A stretch of 39,073 nucleotides of DNA from Carnobacterium_B sp045617425 (GCF_045617425.1 NZ_JAZLIO010000020.1:1-39073); one strand, 5' to 3'. Counted from the first letter of the stretch, positions 1-7,760 are shown. Notes: generated by a model not told the origin, from the sequence alone. Translations and numbers: made by a program.

Positions 1-1285
1 GTATGATAATGTGTTCCAAGTTCGAAATATTCAAGACGCACGAGATATTGGAGCCTATTCAGCTAAACAACCTAAAAAAGCATTGATTATTGGTGCTGGA
101 TTTATTGGTTTAGAAATGACAGAACAATTAATCCATAAAGGCTTAGAAGTAACAATCGTTCAATTAGAAGATCAAGTCATGCCTCCTATGGACGCAGATA
201 TGACTTTCCGTGTAGAAGAGCATATGCGTGCAAAAGGCGTTAATTTGATTCTTAGCGACACTGTAAAAACGATTGAAGGAGAAACGTCAGTAGAGAGAGT
301 TATCACGACAAACGGCATTACAATTGAACCAGACATCGTTATCTTATCAGCAGGTGTACGTCCAAATACAGAATTAGCGAAAGAAATGGGCGTAGAACTG
401 GGAGCTTCAAGAGCAATTGCGGTCAACAACAAAATGCAAACCAATCTTCCAGATGTTTATGCAGTTGGGGATGTGGCAGAAAGTTTCTCCGTTATTACAG
501 GAAAACCCATCTATCGTCCATTAGGATCAACAGCTAATAAAATGGGACGGATTGCTGGAGACGTGATTACTGGTGGAGATTTAGAGCACAGAGGTGTCTT
601 AGGAACAGGGATTTTCAGAATGTTTGACCTACATGTTGGTCAAACAGGATTAACCGAAAAAGAAGCAAAAAAAGAAGGTTATGATGTTGAAATTTTGTAC
701 AATATTAAGCCAGATCATGCTGAATATTTAGGCGGGAAAGAATTAACAATCAAAGCATTAGCGGATAAAGAAACTGGTCGCATTTTAGGCGCACAAGCTA
801 TTGGTCAAGGTGGCGTAGATAAACGAATCGACGTAATCGCAACAGCCATCACCTTTAAAGCAAAAGCAGAAGATTTATTTCATTTAGATTTAGCCTATGC
901 ACCACCATTTGCGACAACGAAAGACCCTGTCCTTTACACCGGTATGGCGTTAGATAATGCGTTGAAACGTAACCCCTTGTTAACACCAGCTGAATTAATA
1001 CGTCGCCAAACTAGTGGTGAAACATTACAAATTATCGATACACGTTCTAAAAAAGATTTTGATAAATCACATGTCAAAGGAGCCATTCATGTTCCTTTAG
1101 GAGAACTAAGAGCAAGCAATACAGAATTGGACAAAGATGTAGTAACAGTCACTTATTGTAATAAAGGTGTAACTGGAAATGCATCTCAAAATTTATTATT
1201 AAATTATGGATTTAAAAAAGTTTATAATTTATCTGGTGGGAATAAAAATTATCAAAGTTATCTTAAAATGTTAGCTCAAAAATAA
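1..1285 (+). CDS. cdr: CoA-disulfide reductase with rhodanese domain, C-terminal part (gene crosses the circle join)
   Basis: This is the 3' part of a gene that starts at 38677 and runs through the join of the circular plasmid in one frame (377 + 1285 = 1662 nt, 553 residues). This part carries the NAD-binding fold (GAGFIGLEM), the second FAD motif (YAVGDVAE), the dimerisation domain, and from about whole-protein residue 465 a rhodanese domain with a Cys loop (TYCNKGVTG). The length matches the known CoADR-RHD fusion of Bacillus, which reduces CoA disulfide, polysulfide or persulfide with NAD(P)H. It is the last gene of the arsenic operon, where it may restore thiols oxidised or bound by arsenite (inference). 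A terminator follows. The exact substrate cannot be read from sequence. Confidence 0.9.
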   Translation, partial: YDNVFQVRNIQDARDIGAYSAKQPKKALIIGAGFIGLEMTEQLIHKGLEVTIVQLEDQVMPPMDADMTFRVEEHMRAKGVNLILSDTVKTIEGETSVERVITTNGITIEPDIVILSAGVRPNTELAKEMGVELGASRAIAVNNKMQTNLPDVYAVGDVAESFSVITGKPIYRPLGSTANKMGRIAGDVITGGDLEHRGVLGTGIFRMFDLHVGQTGLTEKEAKKEGYDVEILYNIKPDHAEYLGGKELTIKALADKETGRILGAQAIGQGGVDKRIDVIATAITFKAKAEDLFHLDLAYAPPFATTKDPVLYTGMALDNALKRNPLLTPAELIRRQTSGETLQIIDTRSKKDFDKSHVKGAIHVPLGELRASNTELDKDVVTVTYCNKGVTGNASQNLLLNYGFKKVYNLSGGNKNYQSYLKMLAQK

Positions 1286-1289
1286 AAGG

Positions 1290-1350
1290 ATACATGAAAT
1301 TATATAAAAACGGGTATCCGGAATCCTATTCCAATAGGGTTCTTTTTTTA
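1290..1350 (+). terminator. Terminator of the arsenic operon, resembling the one before the operon
   Basis: The stem GAATCCTATT pairs with AATAGGGTTC (1321-1342, one G-T pair) and is followed by a run of T. The 60 bases from 1290 (beginning ATACATGAAATTA) align with 34456-34515 upstream of the operon, which ends in its own terminator hairpin. Confidence 0.75.
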
Positions 1351-1372
1351 TAGAGTCCTCCAACACACGATT

Positions 1373-1383
1373 ATGTGGTATAA
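1373..1383 (+). promoter_or_regulatory. Extended -10 promoter of the tyrosine recombinase
   Basis: TGTGGTATAAT is an extended -10 box with a perfect TATAAT at 1378-1383, about 45 bp before the recombinase start. No good -35 box is seen. Confidence 0.5.
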
Positions 1384-1428
1384 TAAACGAAATCATGTAT
1401 CAATTTTGTGAGAGGAGAGGGCTTTTAA

Positions 1429-1980
1429 ATGAGTTACAACGTCCAACCATTAAGAACGCAACAAGAAATAAACGACTTTTTATTTTGTTTAAGAAGAAAC
1501 AAAAACGCAGATCGGGATGTTTTTCTGTTTTTGATCGGCATTAATAGCGGTTTGCGCATGTCAGATATCGTAAAATTGAAGAAACGAGATCTAATTTCCT
1601 CAAAAAATCCGCGTATTATTGAAAAGAAAACCGGAAAGACGCGTATTTTGTATTTGAGTAGTCTGCAGGACTTGATCCAGGAGTACACGAAAGACCTGGC
1701 AGCAGATGATTATTTATTTCCAAGCACCAAGGGTGGTCATTTAGAAGTGAATACCGTTTACCAGATGTTTCAAAAGGTCGCTCAGCTGTTAGGAAGAGAC
1801 GATATTGGCACGCACACACTGCGGAAGACGTTTGGGTACCACTATTACAAGAAAACCAAAGACGTGGCTACACTGATGGAAATATTCGGTCACAGCAGTG
1901 AGAAAATAACAAAGCGTTATATTGGGATCAATGAAGATGAAATCAGCGAGACACTGTTGAATTTCAGGTTAGGTTTCTAA
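1429..1980 (+). CDS. Tyrosine recombinase (short XerC/D-like integrase)
   Basis: A 183-residue catalytic-domain-only tyrosine recombinase. The expected active-site set is visible: Arg43 (SGLRMSD), Lys in the beta-hairpin (KKTGKTR, about 67-70), His129 and Arg132 (THTLRKT), His155 (FGHSS) and the nucleophile Tyr164 (KRYIGI). It lacks the usual separate N-terminal core-binding domain, as many plasmid-borne integrases of lactic acid bacteria do; such proteins are usually linked to multimer resolution or cassette exchange. The start is supported by GAGAGGAGAG upstream. It lies just after the repeat-flanked arsenic module and before the bacteriocin-like region. A decayed copy of its last 35 codons lies at 4082-4190, so its 3' end was duplicated with neighbouring genes. 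Confidence 0.88.
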   Translation: MSYNVQPLRTQQEINDFLFCLRRNKNADRDVFLFLIGINSGLRMSDIVKLKKRDLISSKNPRIIEKKTGKTRILYLSSLQDLIQEYTKDLAADDYLFPSTKGGHLEVNTVYQMFQKVAQLLGRDDIGTHTLRKTFGYHYYKKTKDVATLMEIFGHSSEKITKRYIGINEDEISETLLNFRLGF

Positions 1981-2014
1981 TATTTTAACAATAAGAAATT
2001 ATTTAGGACTAAAA

Positions 2015-2050
2015 AAAAATCTTAGACTAATTAATTAGTCTAAGATTTTT
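2015..2050. terminator. Bidirectional terminator between recombinase and small membrane gene
   Basis: A perfect palindrome with arms AAAAATCTTAGACTAATT and its complement, flanked by A and T runs. It serves the recombinase on the plus strand and the 65-residue gene on the minus strand. A near-identical hairpin lies at 4219-4256. Confidence 0.85.
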
Positions 2051-2247
2051 TAGGTTCCAAAATAGAGAGCAAAGTAACTATAAACATATAAAAACATTGA
2101 AATAGATGTTATTATATACATTGCTTTTTCGAATGTTGTTAGTGATTGGTTCTTTCGTTTTCTTCGTAAACTTCTATAATAAATTAGTGTACATAGAACT
2201 AACAAAAGTGTTGCTAATATATTTATATTTTCTAATAAAGTAATCAC
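2050..2247 (-). CDS. Small two-helix membrane protein, immunity-like (copy 1)
   Basis: 65 residues with two hydrophobic segments (about 7-24 and 44-62) separated by a basic loop (RSLRRKRKNQ). It ends in YSYFALYFGT, shared with the paralogue at 4255-4452; the two agree over most of their length. The likely start is GTG, with AAGGAG 13 nt upstream; the same wide spacing occurs in the paralogue, so an error is unlikely. Small basic two-helix proteins beside bacteriocin precursors are often immunity proteins, but nothing here proves that role. Unlike copy 2, no precursor gene lies directly behind it on the same strand. Confidence 0.6.
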   Translation of the reverse strand: MITLLENINILATLLLVLCTLIYYRSLRRKRKNQSLTTFEKAMYIITSISMFLYVYSYFALYFGT

Positions 2248-2385
2248 TAGTAATTCAGCTCTCCTTATCTTACTTTTATAGTTATCAGTTAAAAAACAGT
2301 TCTTTATAGTTACAAGTGTAAAGAAATAATATGTAAAATTAAAGGTAAAAGGATTGGACTTTTTTAATCGTAAAAAAGTAGCGTT

Positions 2386-2589
2386 TTATTTTTTACGATT
2401 ATAGATAGATTGTTTGATTGAGATCTTAAGTAATTTATATATACATAAAATTAATCCAGTGGCTAAAGCTAAGTAACTTAATTGCATTAAAATAGTACCA
2501 ATAGCAGTGTGAAGCACGTTATTCAAAATAAACGTTACAGCTGCATATGAAATTGCTAGGATCCAAAATTGTTTTTTATTTATTTTCAT
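2386..2589 (-). CDS. Small membrane protein of unknown function
   Basis: 67 residues with two predicted membrane helices (about 10-30 and 36-54) and a basic tail (SIYNRKK). AAAGGAGTGACATA precedes the ATG. It belongs to no family I recognise. It lies upstream of and in the same direction as copy 1 of the 65-residue membrane protein, so the two may be co-transcribed as accessory or immunity proteins of the bacteriocin-like locus (inference). Confidence 0.5.
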   Translation of the reverse strand: MKINKKQFWILAISYAAVTFILNNVLHTAIGTILMQLSYLALATGLILCIYKLLKISIKQSIYNRKK

Positions 2590-3110
2590 TATGTCACTCC
2601 TTTAGTACAAGAAAAAGTCTATTTTTATTGTCATGCTGCTTTAAAAAATAAGTATACTTATTTTTTGATAAAAACCTTCTAAAATATTCGATCATATAAT
2701 ATATTCTGAATCAAAAAACAAAATTAAACAACCGTCATCTTAAACTTTGCAGCAGACTAAAAAATAAAAGAGCCCACTGATAATTCAATAGTTTACATAA
2801 AACCCAAATAAACAAAGTCCCCCTTCATATATTAATTCTACTTTCTTTTAATCGTTCTCCTAATACCATCTGTCTTCCTCCTTTTTTTTCTCTCTGTTCT
2901 ATCCTACCGAAAGTAAAAATTATTGACTATAAGCTAGTATTTACAAGGTAGAAACTACTGGTTGCTACCTTGTAAACCATTACGTGCGTTACTTTATAGA
3001 GTAAATTTGGAATAATTAACTCTATTGAGATAAGGAGGATTGTATCAAAATAATAATATTAGGAAATAGGTTATCCTAAAAAAATAAAATTGACATGGGG
3101 GATTTAATTT
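2590..3110. other. Gene-free upstream region with operator-like dyad
   Basis: AT-rich, no credible coding. The one clear structure is a dyad, TTTACAAGGTA (2940-2950) facing TACCTTGTAAA (2966-2976), about 135 nt before the preprotein gene; it could be an operator or an attenuator stem. A TTGACT box (2923-2928) lies beside it without a convincing -10. Confidence 0.5.
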
Positions 3111-3722
3111 ATGAAATTAAAGAAATTGTTTATAAGTATAATTTGTGGGATTATGTTAGTAGGAATAATAGCACCAACCGTAAGGGTTTCAGCTAGTGAA
3201 GCTTTAGACCAAGAAACAGTTAATATCGAAGGAATTGAAAACAACTTTTCTGATGAAACAGAGCAAGAAGAACAAGAGAGAATCAATTTAGCTATATCTG
3301 AAACTATGGAGAATCATCCTGATGCTTCAGAAAGCGAATTGAGAGCTCTTGCAGAATATTATGTAGCTCTTGATAAGGGTGAAGTAACGCCTAGTGAAAT
3401 GGCACAATTAAGAGCTGCCGCAATGCGTTTGAAAACTAGTACGGTTGGAACAGGTTTAGATATAGCAATTAGTTTAGCTTTTGGAGGAGCTGCAAGCGCA
3501 GGTATAAAAGCTATGTTAAAAAAACATGGTGTGAAATTTGTTAAGGATAGACTTTATCAAATTGTAGTTCAAAAACTTGCTATTTTTGGAGTAAAAAAAG
3601 TCACAGGGATTACAGCCATTATAGACACTATTGTTAAAAATGTATTACAACCAGGAATGCAAATAGCTAATTGGCTAGATAAAAAAAGTGATGGTAAAAA
3701 GGATGGTTACATTACCATTTAA
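3111..3722 (+). CDS. Secreted preprotein with hydrophobic C-terminal domain (putative bacteriocin precursor 1)
   Basis: 203 residues. A Sec signal peptide (KLKK, hydrophobic core, then VSAS with cleavage after Ala about 29) is followed by an acidic Glu/Gln-rich propeptide (about 30-105). The C-terminal domain (about 108-203) is Ala/Gly-rich and then basic and amphipathic, with LAFGGAASAGIKAM and many Lys, and has no Cys. This layout of signal, acidic pro-region and membrane-active tail resembles Sec-exported bacteriocins made from long precursors, but I recognise no family. GGGGGATTTAATTT precedes the ATG. A small membrane protein gene follows 29 bp downstream, as expected for precursor plus immunity. 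It could instead be a host-surface protein. Confidence 0.55.
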   Translation: MKLKKLFISIICGIMLVGIIAPTVRVSASEALDQETVNIEGIENNFSDETEQEEQERINLAISETMENHPDASESELRALAEYYVALDKGEVTPSEMAQLRAAAMRLKTSTVGTGLDIAISLAFGGAASAGIKAMLKKHGVKFVKDRLYQIVVQKLAIFGVKKVTGITAIIDTIVKNVLQPGMQIANWLDKKSDGKKDGYITI

Positions 3723-3751
3723 ATTTATAGTATGAGAAGGTGCAAGTCTGT

Positions 3752-4018
3752 ATGATAGAAGCTTTTTTAGATGTTATAACAGCTATATTTTTCGACTATT
3801 TTTTAGATTATTTAAAAAATGAGAAAAAAAACAAACTCGTTAGATTAATGATTGTCTTATTGATCTTTCCATTACCAATTATATTGGTCTTAATTTCCTT
3901 TCAAAAAATAATGAATTATGACCAGTTATGGCTTTATGCAATTACAATTTCAGTAGTTATATACTTTACCTACCTTACTATCAAATATATAAAAGGTATT
4001 ATTGTAGGCTTTAAGTAA
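3752..4018 (+). CDS. Small membrane protein, putative immunity partner of preprotein 1
   Basis: 88 residues with two strong membrane helices (about 28-48 and 57-79), a charged N-terminal segment (LKNEKKNK) and a basic tail. AGAAGGTG at 3735-3742 lies 9 nt before the ATG at 3752; the GTG at 3740 overlaps that ribosome site and is not used as the start here. It sits 29 bp downstream of the preprotein gene on the same strand, so they are probably co-transcribed. Function is inferred from position and size only. Confidence 0.6.
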   Translation: MIEAFLDVITAIFFDYFLDYLKNEKKNKLVRLMIVLLIFPLPIILVLISFQKIMNYDQLWLYAITISVVIYFTYLTIKYIKGIIVGFK

Positions 4019-4081
4019 AAAAAATAATCAATTTGGTATTTGATTATTTTAGATAATAAACTACTAACTTAACATAAAATT

Positions 4082-4190
4082 CCATTATTAAAAATATTTG
4101 GACACAGTAGATAGAAAATTACAAAACATTATATTTAAATCAATGAAGACAAAATAAGTGAAACTTTGTTGGACTTCATATCATCTTTTT
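4082..4190 (+). pseudogene. Remnant of a second tyrosine recombinase 3' end
   Basis: Translation gives LLKIFGHSR, stop, KITKHYI, stop, INEDKISETLLDF. This matches the last 35 residues of the recombinase at 1429-1980 (LMEIFGHSSEKITKRYIGINEDEISETLLNF) with two stops and no upstream gene. Like the intact copy it is followed by a palindromic terminator and a minus-strand 65-residue membrane gene, so the block is a duplicated cassette end. Confidence 0.85.
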
Positions 4191-4218
4191 CACTTTATAA
4201 CTTTAATTATATGAAGTA

Positions 4219-4256
4219 AAAAAAGCTTGGACTAATTAATTAGTCCAAGCTTTTTT
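4219..4256. terminator. Bidirectional terminator (second copy)
   Basis: Perfect palindrome with core GCTTGGACTAATTAATTAGT and its complement, flanked by A6 and T6. It is the counterpart of 2015-2050; the centre ACTAATTAATTAGT is identical. Confidence 0.85.
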
Positions 4257-4452
4257 AGGTTCCAAAATAGAGAGCAAAATAACTAAAAACAAAGAGTAGG
4301 CATGCAATAGCTGTTAAGATGTACATTACTTTTTCAAATGTTGATAGTTTTTCTCTTTTTTGCTTACTTCGTAAACTCCTGTAATAGCTTATGGTGCTCA
4401 GAAGTAACAATAGTATTGCAATTATATTTATATTTTCTAATAGTTTAATCAA
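4255..4452 (-). CDS. Small two-helix membrane protein, immunity-like (copy 2)
   Basis: 65 residues, paralogue of the protein at 2050-2247: same length, same LLENINI start region, same basic loop, same end (FSYFALYFGT). Two membrane helices at about 7-24 and 44-62. The start is TTG with AAGGAG 13 nt upstream, as in copy 1 (GTG). It lies 43 bp downstream of the Cys-containing preprotein gene on the same strand, which favours an immunity role for that product (inference). Confidence 0.65.
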   Translation of the reverse strand: MIKLLENINIIAILLLLLSTISYYRSLRSKQKREKLSTFEKVMYILTAIACLLFVFSYFALYFGT

Positions 4453-4495
4453 CAGTAATTCATATCTCCTTACTTTATTTTATATGAATTCACCT

Positions 4496-5041
4496 TTAGC
4501 TAGCAGGTGTTGCCCCACATGTTGCTAAAAATATTAATCCTGCAGCTATAGATATAGCAGGGATTCCAGCAGCGGCAGCGGCTCCACCTAATAAACCAGC
4601 GGCAGTCAACCAATTACCTTGTTCTATAGCTTTACCGACTTCATTTAAAGCTCCTTTTGCAATACCAGTTGCATCTGCTAAACAACCAGCATATGGATTA
4701 GCAGCTGTAGTTACCATTCCTTCAGTACTACTAGAGTCTTCGATTATAGTAGGATCATTAAGATAAGCTGCAAAAAATTTAAAACTTTCTTTTTCTTCAT
4801 CGCTATAAGAAGAATTACTTAACTCTTCTTCATTAATTAAGTATTCGCCAGTTGTTGTATCTTCAACAACAATAGAAGTAAAAATATACTCTAATTCAGT
4901 TGCCATTGCTTCTAGATCCTCTTCTTGAACAGTAGCATTACCGCCTTCTACAGCATAAACAGTAGTACCAGCTGAAAGAAATGGAAAAGCACCTACAAGC
5001 AACGCGCTAAGTAAATAAAACAAGTTTTTTTTCTTTAACAT
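4496..5041 (-). CDS. Secreted preprotein with two-Cys hydrophobic C-terminus (putative bacteriocin precursor 2)
   Basis: 181 residues. Sec signal peptide 1-30 (KKK, hydrophobic core, TVYA cleavage site), acidic pro-region about 31-110, then a C-terminal domain of about 65-70 residues. This is rich in Ala and Gly (LLGGAAAAAG), strongly hydrophobic, and bounded by the only two cysteines, Cys120 (YAGC) and Cys175 (LATCGATPAS). A single disulfide closing an alpha-helical hydrophobic domain is likely. The divergent neighbour encodes a membrane-anchored thioredoxin, and an immunity-like gene follows 43 bp downstream. Together this suggests a disulfide-containing, Sec-exported bacteriocin cut from a long precursor. 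I recognise no known family. AAAGGAGTGGTCAA precedes the ATG. Confidence 0.6.
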   Translation of the reverse strand: MLKKKNLFYLLSALLVGAFPFLSAGTTVYAVEGGNATVQEEDLEAMATELEYIFTSIVVEDTTTGEYLINEEELSNSSYSDEEKESFKFFAAYLNDPTIIEDSSSTEGMVTTAANPYAGCLADATGIAKGALNEVGKAIEQGNWLTAAGLLGGAAAAAGIPAISIAAGLIFLATCGATPAS

Positions 5042-5296
5042 TTGACCACTCCTTTTTTTTTTTTTTTTGTATCTACTTAAAAGTATAAGGAAAAAAGATG
5101 TTAAATTAAAGAGATAAGGTTATCATTAATAGAGCGTTTCCAATTTTTGAATGATAATTAAGAAGCCTGTTCGCTACATACCAGTCTGTATTACAAGATT
5201 AATTATTTCTAATTATTTTTTTTATCTTTATAATTGACTTACTGTGTTAAAGAAAAATGGTTATAAAAAATTAATTAAAATATAAGGAGTTTTAAA

Positions 5297-5728
5297 ATGA
5301 AAAAAAAATCAGGTATAAAAATTGTAATATCTTTAGTCACTATAGTTTTTCTTATATATTTAGGATGGTATTTTTCAAATCAAGATTCTGTTGAAGGTTC
5401 TGTAGAAGAAATTTCTGATTTAGATAATTTGAATGATATGGAAGACGGGTTTATTTATATTGGACGACCAACTTGTCCGCATTGTGCTATACTTTATCCC
5501 AGATTAGAACAAATTGTTAAAGAAGAAAATGTAACTGTACTTTATCTTAATACTGATGAGTTTAGAGAAACAGAAAACTTAACTGAAATTTTGAATAAAT
5601 TTGAAGTTATATATGTCCCTTCATTAATTGAATTACAAAATGGAGAAGTAGTAAACATTTTTGAAAATACTGCTGAAGATAATGAACAAAAAACTCTAGA
5701 TAATTTAAGTTTATTCTTAAAAAAATAA
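5297..5728 (+). CDS. Membrane-anchored thioredoxin-like protein (CPHC), bacteriocin disulfide accessory type
   Basis: 143 residues: an N-terminal membrane anchor (about 8-26) and an extracytoplasmic thioredoxin fold with the redox motif CPHC (Cys60-Cys63) and the cis-proline region VPSL. Proteins of this kind, such as PedC-type bacteriocin accessory proteins, promote correct disulfides in secreted bacteriocins. It is divergent from preprotein 2, which has exactly two cysteines, and is the obvious client. ATAAGGAGTTTTAAA precedes the ATG. A general thiol oxidoreductase unrelated to the neighbour remains possible. Confidence 0.8.
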   Translation: MKKKSGIKIVISLVTIVFLIYLGWYFSNQDSVEGSVEEISDLDNLNDMEDGFIYIGRPTCPHCAILYPRLEQIVKEENVTVLYLNTDEFRETENLTEILNKFEVIYVPSLIELQNGEVVNIFENTAEDNEQKTLDNLSLFLKK

Positions 5729-5789
5729 TTAATTAGTAATGGCATATATTACTTAACATAAAAACCCAATTAACAAAGTATATTTAAAA

Positions 5790-5807
5790 ACGTTACAGAC
5801 GTTATAT
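5790..5807. repeat. Dyad ACGTTACAGACGTTATAT, downstream copy
   Basis: The core ACG-TTACAG-ACG repeats as ACGCTACAGGCGATAT at 6388-6403. The two copies bracket the MerR-like gene and are candidate binding sites for its product. Confidence 0.5.
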
Positions 5808-5828
5808 CGCATAAAACAGTAGCTAAAT

Positions 5829-6353
5829 TTATTTCTTTTTAAATAAGCGCGTAAAGAAAGTTTGTTTTTCTTCAATCGGTTCTGAATCAGAAAACGGTTC
5901 TTCTTCTGGCTGTTCCAAAGCAAGTTTCATTTCTTGGTTATCCTTGATTAATTGATCGTTCTGTTCAATCAATTTTTGAAGTTGATTCGCGATGAAATCT
6001 ATTTTGTTATGTAGTAGCTTTATTTCATCTGTTTTAGGCGTTTTTTCCGCTATATCATATTGCGTCCCAAGCGCTTGATTTTCTTGTTTGTATTCATTTA
6101 AAACTAGGTCAATAGAGGATTCTAAATTAATATCAGGTGATTTTTTCAAGGAAATTACGCGTTCTAGTATATCAGCCGCTTCTTTATCATATTTCCGTCC
6201 ATTTTTATTGTCTCTCTTGAAAAAAGGCTCACCGTTTTGTTCGTCAATCATCCCACTATATTTTCTTAAAGTAGAAGGATTAATATTTAACTTCTCACTA
6301 AGTTCTGTGGGTGTGTATTCCTCTAGTATCTCGACTTCTTCAACTTCTTTCAT
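5829..6353 (-). CDS. MerR-like HTH plasmid protein with coiled coil
   Basis: 174 residues. The N-terminal MerR-type helix-turn-helix (about 12-60: YTPTELSEKLNINPSTLRKY, then GRKYDKEAADIL) is followed by a long Gln/Glu/Lys helix (about 105-150, LHNKIDFIANQLQKLIEQ) likely to form a coiled coil, an acidic linker and the basic end FFTRLFKKK. Such proteins are common on theta plasmids of lactic acid bacteria, often next to a rep gene, and are linked to maintenance or copy control. No rep gene is adjacent here. Matching dyads lie on both sides, suggesting autoregulation or a partition site. AAGGAG lies 11 nt before the ATG. Confidence 0.7.
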   Translation of the reverse strand: MKEVEEVEILEEYTPTELSEKLNINPSTLRKYSGMIDEQNGEPFFKRDNKNGRKYDKEAADILERVISLKKSPDINLESSIDLVLNEYKQENQALGTQYDIAEKTPKTDEIKLLHNKIDFIANQLQKLIEQNDQLIKDNQEMKLALEQPEEEPFSDSEPIEEKQTFFTRLFKKK

Positions 6354-6387
6354 AATATATAAAACTCCTTATCATAAATTAAATTAG

Positions 6388-6403
6388 ACGCTACAGGCGA
6401 TAT
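6388..6403. repeat. Dyad ACGCTACAGGCGATAT, upstream copy
   Basis: Upstream partner of 5790-5807, 35 bp before the start codon of the MerR-like gene and so in its promoter region. CGC-TACAG-GCG is an inverted repeat. Confidence 0.5.
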
Positions 6404-6544
6404 AAAAATGTGTTTTAGAGCTTTCTACTAGATTTTAAACAAATGTCTAATTAACATTATGAAACTCAACAGGGATTGAACGGATTACTTCTGGTGCAGC
6501 TCTGAGATGATTACATTAAAAACTATAATAAAATCTGTATTTTA

Positions 6545-7039
6545 TCATTGGAGATCCTTTTCCTTTACTAAATAATCTCTTTTTAAATCCTTGTAGGCAT
6601 TTATTGTATTTTTATATTTAGTAGTAAGTTCTTTCATTTCAGGCTGTTTATCTTGGCTTTCATCTTTTATTACAGGCGTTATATCATGAAAAGTGTACTC
6701 CTTTAATATTTCATTTAGTTGAAATAAATACATTTTTGTATATTCAATCATTCTAATGATTTCAAATTGATTGTCAGAACTCATATATTTTATTTCGTTT
6801 TCAAGCAAGTAATCCATTCTTTTATGTATTAGCCGGAGTTCAGTTCTATATTCACTTTCGGTAGTTCTATTTAACTCATTGGTAAGCTCATCTAAAGGAT
6901 CAATATATTCTTTAAAAAGCATTTCTTTTATTTTTCTCAATTCATTCCATCTTTTATATTTACTATAACAAAAGGAAATAAAGGGTATAAAAGATGCTGT
7001 GACAGCACCAATTAATATATTTTGTAGTTGTGGGGTCAT
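6545..7039 (-). CDS. Membrane-anchored protein of unknown function (paralogue of 13568-14047)
   Basis: 164 residues: an N-terminal membrane helix (about 8-25) and a cytoplasmic, charged, mainly helical domain. The motif FEIIRMIEYTK near residue 90 matches FELVRLINYT in the 159-residue protein at 13568-14047, which has the same layout. I recognise no named family. AGGAGCGTGAATAA precedes the ATG. It is a single gene, with a minus-strand terminator 90 bp upstream separating it from earlier transcription. Confidence 0.6.
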   Translation of the reverse strand: MTPQLQNILIGAVTASFIPFISFCYSKYKRWNELRKIKEMLFKEYIDPLDELTNELNRTTESEYRTELRLIHKRMDYLLENEIKYMSSDNQFEIIRMIEYTKMYLFQLNEILKEYTFHDITPVIKDESQDKQPEMKELTTKYKNTINAYKDLKRDYLVKEKDLQ

Positions 7040-7127
7040 TTATTCACGCTCCTGATTTTTCTAAATACCTGGATCTTTTTAAAACAGGTGTTACTCTATT
7101 TATATGGATATTTAGCGAATTAAACAA

Positions 7128-7166
7128 ATAAAAAAGCACCCCGTTTATTATCAGTAAACGAAATGC
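7128..7166 (-). terminator. Terminator on the minus strand
   Basis: CGTTTA (7142-7147) pairs with TAAACG (7155-7160), extended by GCA/TGC. On the minus strand it is followed by TTTTTTATTT. Confidence 0.65.
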
Positions 7167-7546
7167 TATCGACTAATTAATTACAAAATAAGTGTATAGC
7201 TTTTTATGGTTTAGTTCAATCCCAGGGTGCTGTAAGGAGTAAATATTAGCCTATATGAGTCAATATCAATTCTTTTAACCCTATTAACTTTGTTGATCCA
7301 ATTAGTACATGAGTAGTTGTTTTCAATCCTTAGATAGCTAGTATGAAAGTAAATAAATAAAAAGGGTCATAATGGATATCTTCACAGAACGATTCTGAGA
7401 CAATTTCAGATTATTTAGTGAATGACAACCGTGCATGAAAGAGAATTCTAGAACTCTTTAAAAAAATAATACTTAATTTATTAATATATACAATAAATAA
7501 CATACAAAAATATAATATATTTCATGCTGTTAGCAACATTATTTAA

Positions 7547-7684
7547 GTTATAGCACAATTTTTTCCTAGCAATATAGCTTCAAAAAAAGTTGTAGAAACT
7601 ATTGGTATGAAGTATAAGTTTTCTTATAAACGAATACAAGATGGTAAAGATAAAGAACATTTCGTATATGAAATAAAAAAGTGA
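7547..7684 (+). pseudogene. C-terminal remnant of a GNAT acetyltransferase
   Basis: The frame gives NIASKKVVETIGMKYKFSYK and continues to EHFVYEIKK and a stop. The N-x-A-S-x-K-V-V-E-x-I-G-M pattern is typical of the last acetyl-CoA-binding part of RimJ/RimL-type GNAT enzymes. A stop lies just upstream and there is no 5' part, so only about 40 codons remain. Confidence 0.65.
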
Positions 7685-7716
7685 TCAGTCAAAAATTAAT
7701 TTAAACAACAGAGGTT

Positions 7717-7760
7717 ATCAAAAGGAAAGGGACTTCACATAAAGTTTCTTTCCTTTTGAT
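7717..7760. terminator. Hairpin terminator downstream of the RHH gene pair
   Basis: ATCAAAAGGAAAG (7717-7729) faces CTTTCCTTTTGAT (7748-7760), a perfect 13-bp stem about 90 bp beyond the end of the minus-strand RHH operon. Confidence 0.6.

Noticed and set aside
5055..5073. Long T tract before preprotein 2 as a phase-variable tract
   Set aside because: It lies just upstream of the ribosome site and could affect expression by slippage, but a single sequence gives no evidence of length variation.
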